Made by a program: the position numbers and the translations under genes. This document shows, piece after piece, positions 31,456-41,649 of a DNA stretch of 64,000 nucleotides; the first letter of the stretch is position 1, and every line of letters begins with the position of its first letter. The notes under the pieces were generated by a model. It did no database searches, was not told the origin of the DNA, and saw only the letters and a list, made by a program, of their open reading frames with translations. This stretch comes from Cryptomeria japonica (Eukaryota; Streptophyta; Pinopsida; Cupressales; Cupressaceae): assembly GCF_030272615.1 (NCBI RefSeq), contig NC_081410.1, positions 142,445,349 to 142,509,348 on the forward strand. The letters run 5' to 3'.

Positions 31456-33028
31456 AGATTTTTGGTACACTATAGTGATGAATCGATGAATGTTGCCCCT
31501 TGACCCCAACTTGGGGGCGCTGCCCCCAAACCCCCATTGAAAAATATAAGGGGAAACCGCGCTGATAGAAGTAGGGAAAATCTAACCTCCGAGTCTGATT
31601 AGGCTCCATATAACAACACAACTTAGAAATCTTGGTATTTAGATTTAGTATTTCAAATTTCCTATAGTCTCATTTGAAATGTAATTATTACACTGTAATA
31701 TTGTCATACATCTTTTCAAAACTAGTTTTTCAAGTACTATATGTATATGTATAACTATATCAGCACCACCACCCCGCCACCCCCCCCGTCGCCCTCCCCC
31801 CGCCATCCCCAAACTTAGGCCCTTGGTCCCCCCGTCCTGAAAATGCGTCCCCCCGTCCCCAACGCCCGTGGAACACTGGTCACAACAGACTTTAAAGTCC
31901 GATGTGCGGGGAAAGGTCGTTCAAAGGATAAGCACATCGTACTTTAAAGTCCGATGTGCCTAGGGAAGATCAATGCTTGACATGTCGGGTTTTAAAACCC
32001 AACATGTCAATCGAACAAACCCATCTTACATATCAAACTTTAAATTCTGATATGTAGGATGCAACCCTCCTACTAACACGTCAAGTTTTAAAACCCGACT
32101 TGTTAGCAGGAAGGATATCTCCCACATATTGGACTTTAAAGTCCGATATGCGGAGATATCTGCCTTCACCTGCATGTCGGGATTTGAATCCCGACACACA
32201 GTGAGGGAAGAGAGGAAGGACAAAGAGATAAAAAGGACAATCAAACATTAAAGTTCGATGTGCTCGCGACCTCAAAGGAAGGGGAAAAACCTTGAATGAA
32301 GAAAAAAAAAAGAAGGAAAAAATAATACAAAAACCCAAAAAAGAAAAGAAAAACCCTACCTCAATTGGTCTGATCGAAGAAAATCCAGTGATTCCGCGAG
32401 GTGATTGAGAACAAAATTGTGAGAAAAGAGCAGGAGGGAATGTGAGGAGAAAAGATCGCAAAAAGAAATGAAGAATTAAAACCAAAATCCTAATAAATAA
32501 CCCCCAAATTAACCATTAATTCCCTCATTAATGGTTAAGCGCGCCATGCATGTCAGACTTTAAAGTCTGACATGCAAGACTAAACCCATTGCAAGCTGGA
32601 CTTTAAAGTCCGACATGCAAGACACAACAAACAACCTGCACATCGGACTTTATAGCCCGATGTGCAAGAACAAAGACCCTGTAGGTCAGACTTTAAAGTT
32701 CGATCTGGAGGATAAGGACTACATACAGGTTGGACTTTAAAGTCCGATCTGTAGGAGAAAACCAAAACATTGCACATCAGACTTTAAAGTCTGATGTGCA
32801 ATTCCTTCAAAACGGAAAACCCTGCAGGTCAGACTTTAAAGTCCGACCTGCAGGCAAAACTGCAAAAATAAAAGAACTTAAAAACAATAAAAACAAAAAG
32901 CCAAAAGCCAAAGGAGCTAACCGATGGAGTCGTTCAAGCTCTCCTGGAGGACGTGAGGTACAAAATGGAATAGTTTTGTAGGGTTGCCTCATGATTTTAG
33001 CCGCGTTGAAATCAAGGACAACACACTT

Positions 33029-33597
33029 AACCAAAATTGCCAACACTACAACAAAACAACTCATTGACCTTATAAGCAAAACAATAGGTCGGTAACACAT
33101 CACAAACCTAAGATCTCATAGAGATTACAAACAAATCAGTTCAAGTATGACCGTTGGATCACATAGCAATCATTGCATATGATTCAAGACAACCTCGACC
33201 TCTCCTTGATCACCGCTTCATCAATCCCTATAACTCATCACACGGTTTGCACTTCATGCAATGTACTCGCTCATTCCCAAGATAAAACCATTATCTCTAT
33301 GTGCCAAAAACCATTTGAAACTCTTCTCATACAATATACATATGTGGCATAATCATTACTATTCATCATTAGATCATAAACCAATACAACTGATTCACCA
33401 AGCTCCATCGGTTAGGGTTTAGGATATCAATAGGTAGGGTTACCGGTTGATCTCACTACTTCTCAAGTAATACAGTTTTCTTCACTAGCTCTCCTACTGG
33501 TTGCAAAAAAACATCATAACAACACTATTACTGGTTATAATTGACATCAATGACAACAAAATAGTTCATCAATGCAATCTTCATGCAAATGCCAACA
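33029..33597 (-). repeat. 3' LTR of copia H, proximal piece
   Basis: It matches 39,665-40,245 of the 5' LTR closely (GACCTTATAAGCAAAACAAT, AAACCTAAGATCTCATAGAG, CTCATTCCCAAGATAAAACC). It ends CCAACA at 33,597, directly abutting the polypurine tract. Together with 24,141-24,922 it makes one LTR of about 1,351 bp. Confidence 0.9.
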
Positions 33598-33963
33598 ATC
33601 TCCCCCTTTGGCATTGATGGCAATACAAGTATCAATACCCTTGATTGTAATGATTGTGTATAGGAATCTTGGTTTACATTTTACCATGTACTCTCCTTCA
33701 ATTGAGTCTCTACGTCTTCAGCTGGTAGCTAGCTATAGATCTTTTCTCTATCAATCATACAATTCTTCTCCCCATAATCATATAGTTCTTCTCCCCCTTT
33801 GACAATAATGCCAAAGTGAAAGTAAAACATGCAGTGTCATACTTCACTGTTCTGCATAAATAATTTGCAATTTGATGCTCCCCCTATGGAATAACTCCAC
33901 TCTACACCAATCCTTCTTCAATATTCTACAATTAGCTCTGGGACTGATGTATTCCACATCTGC
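33598..33963 (-). other. Polypurine tract and 3' non-coding part of copia H
   Basis: Minus-strand GCCAAAGGGGGAGAT (complement of 33,598-33,612) touches the LTR start and is the expected plus-strand DNA primer. The same PPT form is seen at 30,273-30,290 in the captured copia piece. The rest up to the pol stop at 33,964 is non-coding. Confidence 0.85.
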
Positions 33964-35500
33964 TCAATTGACCTCATGTAGGGGCACAACCCCTAGCTGA
34001 CTTCTAAGATAATCAAAAGTGCTCTTAGGTAAAGGTTTAGTAAAAATATCTACTAGTTGCTCCTTAGTAGATACATGCTCTAGTAACACATCTTTATTCT
34101 GGAATTTCTCTCTCAAGAATTGATATTTCAGCTCAATATGCTTGGTTCTAGCATGCAACACCGGGTTCTTTGAAATATTTATTGCATTGGTGTTATCACA
34201 TAAAATCTTTACTGGTTCTGTAATCTTCAGCTTGAATTCTTCTAGAATGTGTTTCATCCAGATTGCCTGGGTACAATTCATATACGTTGCAACGTATTCA
34301 ACTTCAGTAATGGACTGTGATATACAACTCTACTTCTTGTTGCTCCATGATACAAGTCTTCCTCTAAGAAAGAATGCACCATTGGTTGTGCTCTTCCTAT
34401 CATCGACATTACCTGCCCAGTTTGCATCTGTATAAACCTTCAAATCAAAGTTACTTGCATATGGATACCATAATCCATAGTTAATAGTGTCTTTCAAATA
34501 TTAAAGTATCCTTTTGGTTGCTATCAAGTGTGTCTCCTTTGGATTTTTCTGAAATCTGGCAACTAAACCAACTGCATGAGAAATATTCGGTCTATTGTGA
34601 ACAATATAATGCAGTTTCCCTATCATTGATTTGTACTCCTTTTCATCAAAAGATGCGACATCATCCTCCTTAGACATTTTACAACCTATAACCATTGGTG
34701 TCCCAATTGGTTTACAGTCACTCATTCTAAATGTCTTCAATAACTCTTTCACATACTTAGACTGTATGATAAAAATACCACTCTTCATCTACTAAATTTG
34801 CAAAACTATGAAGAATTTTATCTCTCCTACTAGAGACATTTCAAATTCACTTTTCATCTCATTTGCAAAGTCATCACTCATGTCATCATTGCCTCCAAAT
34901 ATGATATCATCTACAAACACTTCACTAACCAGTATCTTATCTCCTTCAGATTTGAGATATATATTATTGTCTTCATTGGTTCTCTAAAAACTTATCTTCA
35001 TCAGGTGTGAATATAGCCTTTCATACCATTCTCTTAGTGCTTGCTTCAAACCATATAGTGCCTCGTGTAGTTTACACACCATATCATTTACATCAGTCAA
35101 AGCATAACCATCTCGCTGCTCAATATATACTTCTTCCAATATTCCATTTAGAAATGTTGACTTCACATCCATTTAATATACTTTGAATCCCTTATATGCT
35201 GCAAATGCAAGTAGAGTCCTAACACCTTCCAATCTAGCAACTGGTGCAAATGTCTCACCATAGTCTTCTCCTTCTTCCTTTGCATACCAATCTAGCTTTG
35301 TTTCTGACTACTGCTCCATCTTCATTCAGTTTATTCCTGAATACCCATTTAGTGCCTATCACATTTTTATTCACCGGTCTGGCTACTAGGGTCCATGTAT
35401 TGTTCTTCTCATTCTGGTCAAGCTCCTCTTCCATAGCTTTGATCCAGTGATCATCTCCAAATACTTTCTTAGCAATTCTAGGCTCAATAGTGGAGATCAT
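33964..35500 (-). pseudogene. Copia reverse transcriptase and RNase H
   Basis: Minus strand. The RT opens 'DDHWIKAMEEELDQNEKNNT' and 'VIGTKWVFRNKLNEDG', then the 'LDVKSTFLNGILEEVYIEQ' and 'LYGLKQALREWYERL' motifs, a VDDIIF catalytic box near 34,910, and 'GKLHYIVHNRPNISHAVGLV'. RNase H runs from about 34,480 to 33,964 ('NISKNPVLHARTKHIELKYQ', 'QLVDIFTKPLPKSTF'). At least six in-frame stops occur, including one near 34,500 (codon after 'KRIL') and one near 34,330. It copied the element RNA before decay. Copia order (integrase upstream) is clear. Confidence 0.9.
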
Positions 35501-35512
35501 GCAATAATTTTC

Positions 35513-37035
35513 TCAAATTCTTCTTCTGGTTAATACTCTAGCATCTTTATCTCCAATAATCTGGTCAGGATTATGATTGAGTCTGACATACCTTGGAATA
35601 ACATGATCATTATCTTCAGGTTCTTCTTCCTCACTATCATCATCTTCTTTTGCAGAATCTACTTGTTCCAGTTGAGCTGGTACTACAACATTCACTTCAT
35701 CAACTTTTGGCTTCACTGGTACTAGTTCCAAAATTAGAATGTAAGGTTCATCTTCCTTTTTCTCCTCATTGGTTTCTCTTGAAATTTTAGGAAACTCATC
35801 CACTCGGACATCATCACTCTTAATGATTCTCTTTGTCCGGTTATTGTAACATTTGTAGGTCTTACTCTTCGTGGAGTAACCAAGAAATATGCCTTCATCA
35901 GTTTTAGCCTCAAACTTACTAACATAGTCACCTCTCTTGATAAAACATTTACTACCAAAAATCTTAAAATAACTAACATTAGGTGATCTACCATACCGAT
36001 ATTCATAAGGAGTTTTATCCTTACCTCTCTTTACCAATATCCGGTTCATAGTGTAGACACTTGTGCTGACAACTTCTCTCCATAAAGTTTTTGCTACACC
36101 TCCTTGTACTAGCATCATTCTAGTAGCTTCAACAACTGACTGATTGTTCCTCTCTGCAATACCATTCTTTTGTGGTGTCCTTGGTGCAGAAAGTTGCTTC
36201 TTAATTCCATTGTCTTCACAATATCTAGTGAATTGCTCTAAATTAAATTCACCACCTTGATCAGTACTCAGACACTTTATCTTCTTACCACTTTCCTTTT
36301 CAGTTAAGGCCCTGAATGCCTTGAGATTACTAAAGGATTATGCTTTGTCCTTCAAGAATGTGAACCACATAATTCTTGAGCAATCATTAGTGAAGATCAT
36401 AAAATATCTATCACCTTCAATACTTTTAGTCCTTATTGGTCCATAGAGATCTGTATGAACCAAATCTAACAAATGTTCTGCTAAGAAAGATTTGCTCTTA
36501 AAAGTTGAGGATGCCATCTTTCCCAACTGACATTCCTTATACAGAGCATTCATCAGTTTGTCCAATTGAGGCAAACCTCTTACTGACTTGGACTTACTGA
36601 CCTTGACAATGTTATCAAAATTTATATGACAAAATCTCTGATGCCAAAGCCAACTATCATCTACTTTAGCAATTAAACAATTGTTGACTTTAGGATTTAG
36701 GTGAAATAGGTTACCTTTTGTCTGCTTCCCGGTTGCAATTATTTTGCCTTTGCTCCCATAGATTTTGCACATTCCATTCTTAAATTCCAATGGATAACCT
36801 TTGTCATTGAGTTGAGCTACACTTGAAAGATTGTGTTTTAATCCTTCAACCCAACAGACATCATCTGCACTGCTCTTTCCATTAATAGAAATGGTTCCCT
36901 TTCCTTTTACCATGTAGGGTGAGTCATTTCCAAATCTCACAAACCCTCCATCAAATTCCTTCAAAGTAATAAATTTACTTCAGTCACCGGTCATGTGGTG
37001 TGAACAATCACTATCTATGATCCAATCATCAGAAC
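35513..37035 (-). pseudogene. Copia protease and integrase
   Basis: The minus-strand protease region reads 'WIIDSDCSHHMTGD' (about 37,020-36,980). The usual catalytic D-S-G is here D-S-D, so it is inactive. The GAG-pre-integrase segment follows ('SWLWHQRFCHINFDNI', HHCC-like), then the core 'DLVHTDLYGPI', 'LSTDQGGEF' and 'PQKNGIAERNNQSVVE', giving all three DDE residues. The C-terminal part ends 'VIPRYVRLNHNPDQIIGDKD'. Stops lie after 'FLKDKA' (36,338) and at 35,513. The integrase core residues themselves look intact. Confidence 0.88.
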
Positions 37036-38080
37036 TATCCATGCAAGAAACTAATGCCTTCTAATCAGATGTCTCCTCTTTAATGGCAACAAAGATAATG
37101 TCTTCATTAGCATCTCCCTCAGATTCCTCATCAATGATACCATCATCAATTGCAATGAGACAATCTCTTTTGCCTTTTCCTTTGTACTTCTTTTACTTCT
37201 CATGCTTATGCTCATTGTCACCATTAGGATAGTTAGCTGCAATGTGTCCAATCTTGTTACATGCAAATCATTTCAAAGGTAATTTACCTTTGTACTTACC
37301 AGTACCTCTAGGTAATCGCTTGGCCAACAATTCTTCAAGCTTGATCAGATTGTCTTCATCATTAACTTCTCTACTGGATCTAGATTCATAATTGTGACTA
37401 ACATCTCTACTTTTCCTCATAGGTGGGTTAGAAACTGAAGCTCTAAATGTAGATTCGGATTTCTGAGCACTACCATCATAACCATTTAATTCAAATGCAG
37501 TAAGTTTAGCAATGATGGAGTCAAGAGTTACCTTAGTTTTATCAATAGACTTTAGCTCCTGAATGGATGCAACTCGGATAACTTAGACCGGTATAAGGGT
37601 TCTCAACACCTTACTAACCACTGTGGCATCCTCCACTTTACCACCAGCACTCTTGATCTCACCAACTATCTCCTTGATCCTCTGACCATACTACTGAATA
37701 TTCTTACCTTCAACCATCCTCATGTCATCAAATTTACCTCTCAGACTCTCTTCTTTGGTAATCTTCACATGCTCATCACAGCTATATATTTCCTCAAGTT
37801 TCATCCACACATCATAAGCAATCTCTAGACCATGGACATCAAAATACTCTGAATTAGACAAAGAACTGATAATGGCCTCCGATGCTTGATTATTTTCTTG
37901 TTGCTCTTTCTTTTGATCATCAAACATAGTCCCACTAGGTGCAACATATTGAGTAACAACATGTTCCCAGTATTGACTTCCTAGACTCTTGATATAGATT
38001 TTCATCCTATCACTCCATATTTTATAGTTTTCCCTATTAAACTTTGGACCTTCTTTCTTCATCATGTTCTTCAAGATCTT
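37036..38080 (-). pseudogene. Copia gag of element H
   Basis: The minus-strand start at 38,074 opens 'MKNMMKKEGPKFNRENYKIW', a typical copia gag N-terminus (DUF4219/UBN2 type), continuing 'YWEHVVTQYVAPSG' and 'VWMKLEEIYSCDEHVKITKE'. A stop at 37,691 and another near 37,580 break it. The CCHC knuckle is damaged twice: its first Cys is a stop and its last Cys is Tyr ('FACNKIGHIAANYP', near 37,265-37,225). The segment from 37,266 to 37,051 is an acidic linker before the protease. Confidence 0.85.
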
Positions 38081-38121
38081 TACCTCAAGTTTTTAGGCTT
38101 AGACATTACAGGACCTAAAAT

Positions 38122-38133
38122 GCTCTGATACCA
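38122..38133 (-). other. Primer-binding site of copia H (initiator Met tRNA)
   Basis: Minus-strand TGGTATCAGAGC is the exact 12-base complement of the 3' end of plant initiator methionine tRNA, the usual copia primer. It lies two bases (AT) inside the LTR end at 38,136. It confirms the minus orientation and which LTR is 5'. Confidence 0.95.
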
Positions 38134-38135
38134 AT

Positions 38136-40245
38136 TGATGGTATGATGAATCAATAAGGATCCGAACAACTACTGACTAAACTTTCACCAAACTCCAAAA
38201 CAACCTCACAAGACAATCTCATAACTAACTGGTTCAAACACTTAACTACAAATTGCAATATCACTGTCAAGTATACCGGTTGACTGTCATAACAGAATAA
38301 TAGTATAACAACTCTAAAACTCACAAAACCTTTTAACAAAAACATTCAAATACTTTACTAACAATAGTTAAATCATATTTCAGATTACTGCAGATCATCT
38401 TATCATATCTAAGTGGATTTAGTAGTTAAGCAGATTAACCATAGCAAACATAACCATAAAAAAATTCACCACTTGACACAATGATTTTGACATGGAAACC
38501 CAAATGGGAAAAACCGGTGGGGATGAATACCCACAAGTATTCTGAAGTTCGCCCTGTTAGGAGCCAAGCCTGTTAAAGCTTTACAAAAAGTCCTGTTAGG
38601 AACAAATCCTGTTAGGGACCACCACCCAGTTAAGGGATTGACTATAATGCCCTATTAAAAGAAATACCCATTCTGATTAATTGAGAAAAATAGGTTTTAA
38701 GGACCCAAAACCTTTAACAAAAGAGAGTAATATAAAACATTAAGAGTCCGAAGCATAAGAACCACTAGCAGAACGCCTGGCAAAAAGGCCAACAAAACAA
38801 AAGGATAGCTAAAAAAAAACCAGCAAGGAAACAAAAAAGTGCTGCACAGCTATAGTCTTCAATAGATCCTCCACCTTCTTCACCAGCTGATCATATGTGG
38901 CCCCAACAACTTTGAGATCTTCCAGGTCCTTGTTGGGTTTCTTTTCTTTCTTTTTTCCTCTGGTCCAAGTTCTGGGACCTTGAGCTTCCCCTGTACCTTC
39001 AGTGTCCAGTTCAATATCCAGTATCTCCTTCTCTTTGTCCAGTTTACTGATGAGGGTGTTTGTATTGTTAGCAAAAATCTTCAGGATACTTAAGCTCTGT
39101 TCAGCAATACTCTTCGGGAACTCCTCAATTTTACTAACTTTGCTAGCAGTGTCCGAGATAGTTTGCTCATTAGTGTCAGCAAGGTTTTTCCTTTCCAACA
39201 TATCTTTCTCTATTTTTTCAAACCTGGGGTTGAAAGAATCTCTTATATTTTCAGCCTTTGCAATGGTATTTTTGAGGTCCTCTATGTAATCTGCCATGGT
39301 CTTCCCTTCCCCGGTGTTGATGGTTTCCAGTATCTAAATTCTGTTACTAAGTTTTTTGTTGTCATCCACGACTTTCTTGTAACCAGTTATAAGCCACTCC
39401 ATAGTTAGAAGAAATACCCTATTAGGAGTAACCTCGGTAGAGGATTTTAAATCCAAGCTAATAGATCACCTGGTTAGAGGATTTAGATAGCACTAAGCCT
39501 ATTAGAGCTTACCCTGTTAAGGGATTTGACTATTGTAATTGTTAGAGAACAACAAGGGTTTGCTGATCTTGTGAATAGCACTACTCTTCTTGATCAGATC
39601 CTTTCATGCTCCTATCTACCTTCACACATACTGCAGATACACCTTCGTTTTCGGCAACCAATTAAACTTACACTTAACTAAAATTTCCAACACTACAACA
39701 CAACAACTCATCAACCTTATAAGCAAAACAATAGGTCGGTAACACACCACAAACCTAAGATCTCATAGAGATTACAAACAAATCGGTTTAAGTATGGCTA
39801 TTGCATTACATAGAAATCATTGCACATGATTCAAGACAACCTCGAACGCTCCTTGATCACTGCTTCATCGATCCTTGTAACTCATCATGCGGTTTCCACA
39901 TCATGCAATGTACTCGCTCATTCCCAAGATAAAACCGTTATCTCTATGCGCCAAAAACCATTTGAAACTCTTCTCATACAACATACATAAGTGGAATAAT
40001 CATTATCGTTTATCATTTGATCATAAACCAATACAACCAATTCACCAAGCTCCATCAGTTAGGGTTTAGCATATCAACAGGTAGGGTTACCGGTTGATCT
40101 CACTGTTTCTCAAGTAATACCGGTTTCCTTCACTAGCTCTCCTACCATTTGCAAAACAACATCATAACAACATCATTACTGGTTATAATTGACATCAATG
40201 ACAACAAAATAGTTCATCAATGCAATCTTCATGCAAATTCCAACA
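38136..40245 (-). repeat. 5' LTR of copia H, with a 739-bp insertion
   Basis: Starts TGATGGTATG and ends CCAACA on the plus strand. Without the insertion at 38,670-39,408 and its duplication, it is about 1,365 bp and matches the two pieces of the 3' LTR. Minus-strand hairpin words with CTAACA or TTAACC loops (CCCTTAACAGGG, CCTCTAACCAGG, CCTCTACCGAGG) run through 38,540-38,660 and 39,415-39,535. Confidence 0.9.
38670..39408 (-). mobile_element. 739-bp insertion encoding a coiled-coil fragment
   Basis: It is flanked by an 11-bp direct repeat, AAGAAATACCC (38,659-38,669 and 39,409-39,419). The minus strand starts 'MEWLITGYKKVVDDNKKLSN' at 39,401, has one stop, then runs open from 39,297 ('MADYIEDLKNTIAKAENIRD') to 38,809. 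The product is Lys/Glu/Ile rich and coiled-coil-like with a basic 'RTWTRGKKKEKKPNKD' patch. About 140 bp of 3' non-coding sequence follows, with no poly(A). The 11-bp duplication would fit retroposition or a Mutator-like element, but I see neither a poly(A) tail nor terminal inverted repeats. The protein family is not recognised. Confidence 0.65.
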
Positions 40246-40250
40246 TTCCC

Positions 40251-40463
40251 TTATTCTCTAACCCTGTTCTCTTGTGCAGGTTCCTTTATCTAATGCATTT
40301 GTTTTGTACATCTTCAACTTGGGGGCATGCTTCCTTGTCTTGGAGATTTATCTTCTTCCTATATAGTATCCTTTTGGTATCATTATGTTATTTATTATTC
40401 AATATATTTCCTTTAGCGTGCATATTCATGTTGATTCATAAGCCCACTAAAGTGGGGGGGAAA
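40251..40463 (+). other. Element D 3' internal remnant with polypurine tract
   Basis: Element D resumes after copia H. The TTATTCTCTAACCCTGTTCTC here echoes CTAACCCTATTGTCTTGG before the insertion at 24,117-24,134. It ends with AAGTGGGGGGGAAA (40,450-40,463), a polypurine tract touching the 3' LTR. Confidence 0.8.
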
Positions 40464-40890
40464 TGTAGTGTTGAAAATTGCATACCCCTTTGCAATTTCA
40501 CCCACGCTTTTGCGACTGCTTTAGTGTCCATTCCCCTAGAATTTTAGTAGGCTCATTTTAGCCTTGGCATCAACCTTTTCCCTCTCAAGATGCTCAAGAC
40601 ACCTTTCAACAACTATCCTTCAACTTCTATTTCATGTTAGATGCATGTTTCTCTTCCCCCTTGTTGTTTTTTAGTCTAATTCATTTGGTCAATAATGCAC
40701 CATATGGACATTAGTGCATCACATCTTATTCTTATGACATCTTGCCGTTTGAATGTTAGTTCTAAGCAGACCTTTTCACTTGTCACCTACACATGTCAAT
40801 GGAAACAACTCAAAATCTTCTAAATGGCTTGCCAACCTTCTTTTCCCGTCTCTTCTCTCATTTTTTAAATCTATCTTTTCTCTCCATTCA

Positions 40891-40948
<58 letters not shown>

Positions 40949-41644
40949 TTCGCTCTCATTCGCTACAACTCTCTCAAGCTCTCACGATAGTCTTTTGCAA
41001 CTCTCTTGGCTTTCTCAAGCCTCTTTAGTAATATTCTTCTATCTATATACTTATATTGTCTTTGAACATCTTGGGATTTATCATATCCCCTATCTAGTTC
41101 ATCATTTTATCATTCTAGCTTTTTTATCTTTTCAATCAATCTATCTATCTATCTATCTAGGTTGTCCGTGGAGGTGGAAACACCAAAATAGGGGTCTGAC
41201 TGAGGCAGACTCCAAAACACAACCACCAACATTTTCCTTCTTGCTTATAAGCAAGTTTATAATCATAAGAAGGAGATCATTTAGTGGGAGGCTTCAATCA
41301 TGGACCGGTTGTGAGCTTCCTTCTTTTCTTTCTTATCAAGTCATTCTAATATTTCTCATTTTGTGTTATTACCTTATCTTGTTGTTTTTCCACATTTATT
41401 TAATATTATAATTATATCTGCTACCCCTATATGGTTTTTGTGTTCTATTTGTACTGGACAACAACATGTCGTGTTGGTGTCCTAGCTCTACATACTCCTC
41501 TCAAGGATAGAGACAACAAACTCGTTCGCAATCTATTGGCTTAGCTTTTCATTTTTATCCCTTGGCTCATCTTTAGCGCTAGTTTGAGTGAGGTGGCGGT
41601 GGATCAATTCATCATCTTGGAGGTGAAAAATCCCCACCTCTACA
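40464..41644 (+). repeat. 3' LTR of element D
   Basis: It matches the 5' LTR at 19,626-20,847. It carries a (CT) microsatellite of about 50 bp (40,894-40,945) absent from the 5' copy and an ATCTATCT run near 41,140. It ends CCCCACCTCTACA, followed by TATAT, the second copy of the target duplication. Confidence 0.9.
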
Positions 41645-41649
41645 TATAT

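Larger units (their letters stand above)
29744..31878. mobile_element. Non-autonomous hAT element
   Basis: The terminal inverted repeats read CAGCATTCCACGGGGACG (29,744) and, from the other end, CAGTGTTCCACGGGCGTT (31,878). They are flanked by an 8-bp target duplication ATCACAAC (29,736-29,743) and GTCACAAC (31,879-31,886). An 8-bp duplication with CAG-starting termini is diagnostic of hAT. Ends are C/G rich with repeated GTCCCCCCGTCC words. There is no transposase: the middle is a captured piece of copia pol. It inserted into one arm of a palindrome of the element G array. Confidence 0.9.
29641..32854. repeat. Array of about 17 ACTTTAAAGT-centred palindromes, split by a hAT
   Basis: Each unit is a 22-47-bp inverted repeat without spacer, mostly centred on ACTTTAAAGT. 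Unit positions: 29,641; 29,688; 31,881; 31,932; 31,977; 32,025; 32,073; 32,114; 32,175; 32,238; 32,547; 32,589; 32,635; 32,679; 32,724; 32,769; 32,821. Two are perfect (32,547-32,576, 30 bp; 32,769-32,802, 34 bp). Outer arms differ between units (ATGTGC, GACATGC, GACCTGCAGG, AACATGTCAA, GATATGCGGAGATATC) yet pair within each unit. The array is interrupted by the hAT at 29,744-31,878 and by a gap at 32,265-32,546 with no palindromes. Confidence 0.9.
24923..33023 (-). mobile_element. Element G: TG...CA insertion with palindrome array and unknown ORF
   Basis: It begins TGTTGGGTGAAT and ends AAGGACAACA, flanked by an exact 5-bp duplication CACTT (24,918-24,922; 33,024-33,028). These are the marks of an LTR-retroelement insertion, here inside the 3' LTR of copia H. 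Without the nested hAT (29,744-31,878) it is about 6 kb. I find no matching pair of terminal repeats, no RT and no integrase. It could be a very long solo LTR, or a non-autonomous element whose LTRs I fail to align. On the minus strand it starts with a palindrome-rich region and then a long decayed ORF. Confidence 0.65.
24141..40245 (-). mobile_element. Copia H: Ty1/copia retrotransposon nested in element D
   Basis: On the minus strand the order is LTR, initiator-Met primer site, gag, protease, integrase, RT, RNase H, polypurine tract, LTR. Integrase before RT defines copia. The element starts TGATGG (24,141) and ends CAACA (40,245) on the plus strand. TTCCT (24,136-24,140) and TTCCC (40,246-40,250) form a 5-bp target duplication with one mismatch. 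Both LTRs carry later insertions; without them they measure about 1,351 and 1,365 bp, which supports the boundaries. Numerous stops make it defective. Confidence 0.9.
19626..41644 (+). mobile_element. Element D: gypsy-like element without visible polymerase, split by copia H
   Basis: Two direct LTRs (19,626-20,847 and 40,464-41,644) start TGTAGTGT and end CTCTACA. They are flanked by GATAT (19,621-19,625) and TATAT (41,645-41,649), a 5-bp target duplication with one mismatch. Without the nested copia element (24,141-40,245) the internal part is about 3.5 kb: primer site, gag-like, protease-like, G-patch and zinc-knuckle segments, tandem repeats, and a polypurine tract (AAGTGGGGGGGAAA, 40,450-40,463). 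I see no RT, RNase H or integrase. It therefore resembles a non-autonomous gag-carrying LTR element that would depend on enzymes supplied from elsewhere. Confidence 0.82.

Noticed and set aside
29641-32854. CRISPR-like regular repeats
   Set aside because: The units are palindromes with variable arms, irregular spacing and no unique spacers, in eukaryotic transposon DNA; not a CRISPR array.
32580-33103. Minus-strand frames across the palindromes ('RTLKSDLQG' repeats)
   Set aside because: The repeated peptide is simply the translation of the palindrome unit; stops and lack of a domain argue against coding.
40793-41028. Ser/Leu-rich open frames in the 3' LTR of element D
   Set aside because: Caused by the CT microsatellite at 40,894-40,945; absent in the 5' LTR copy.
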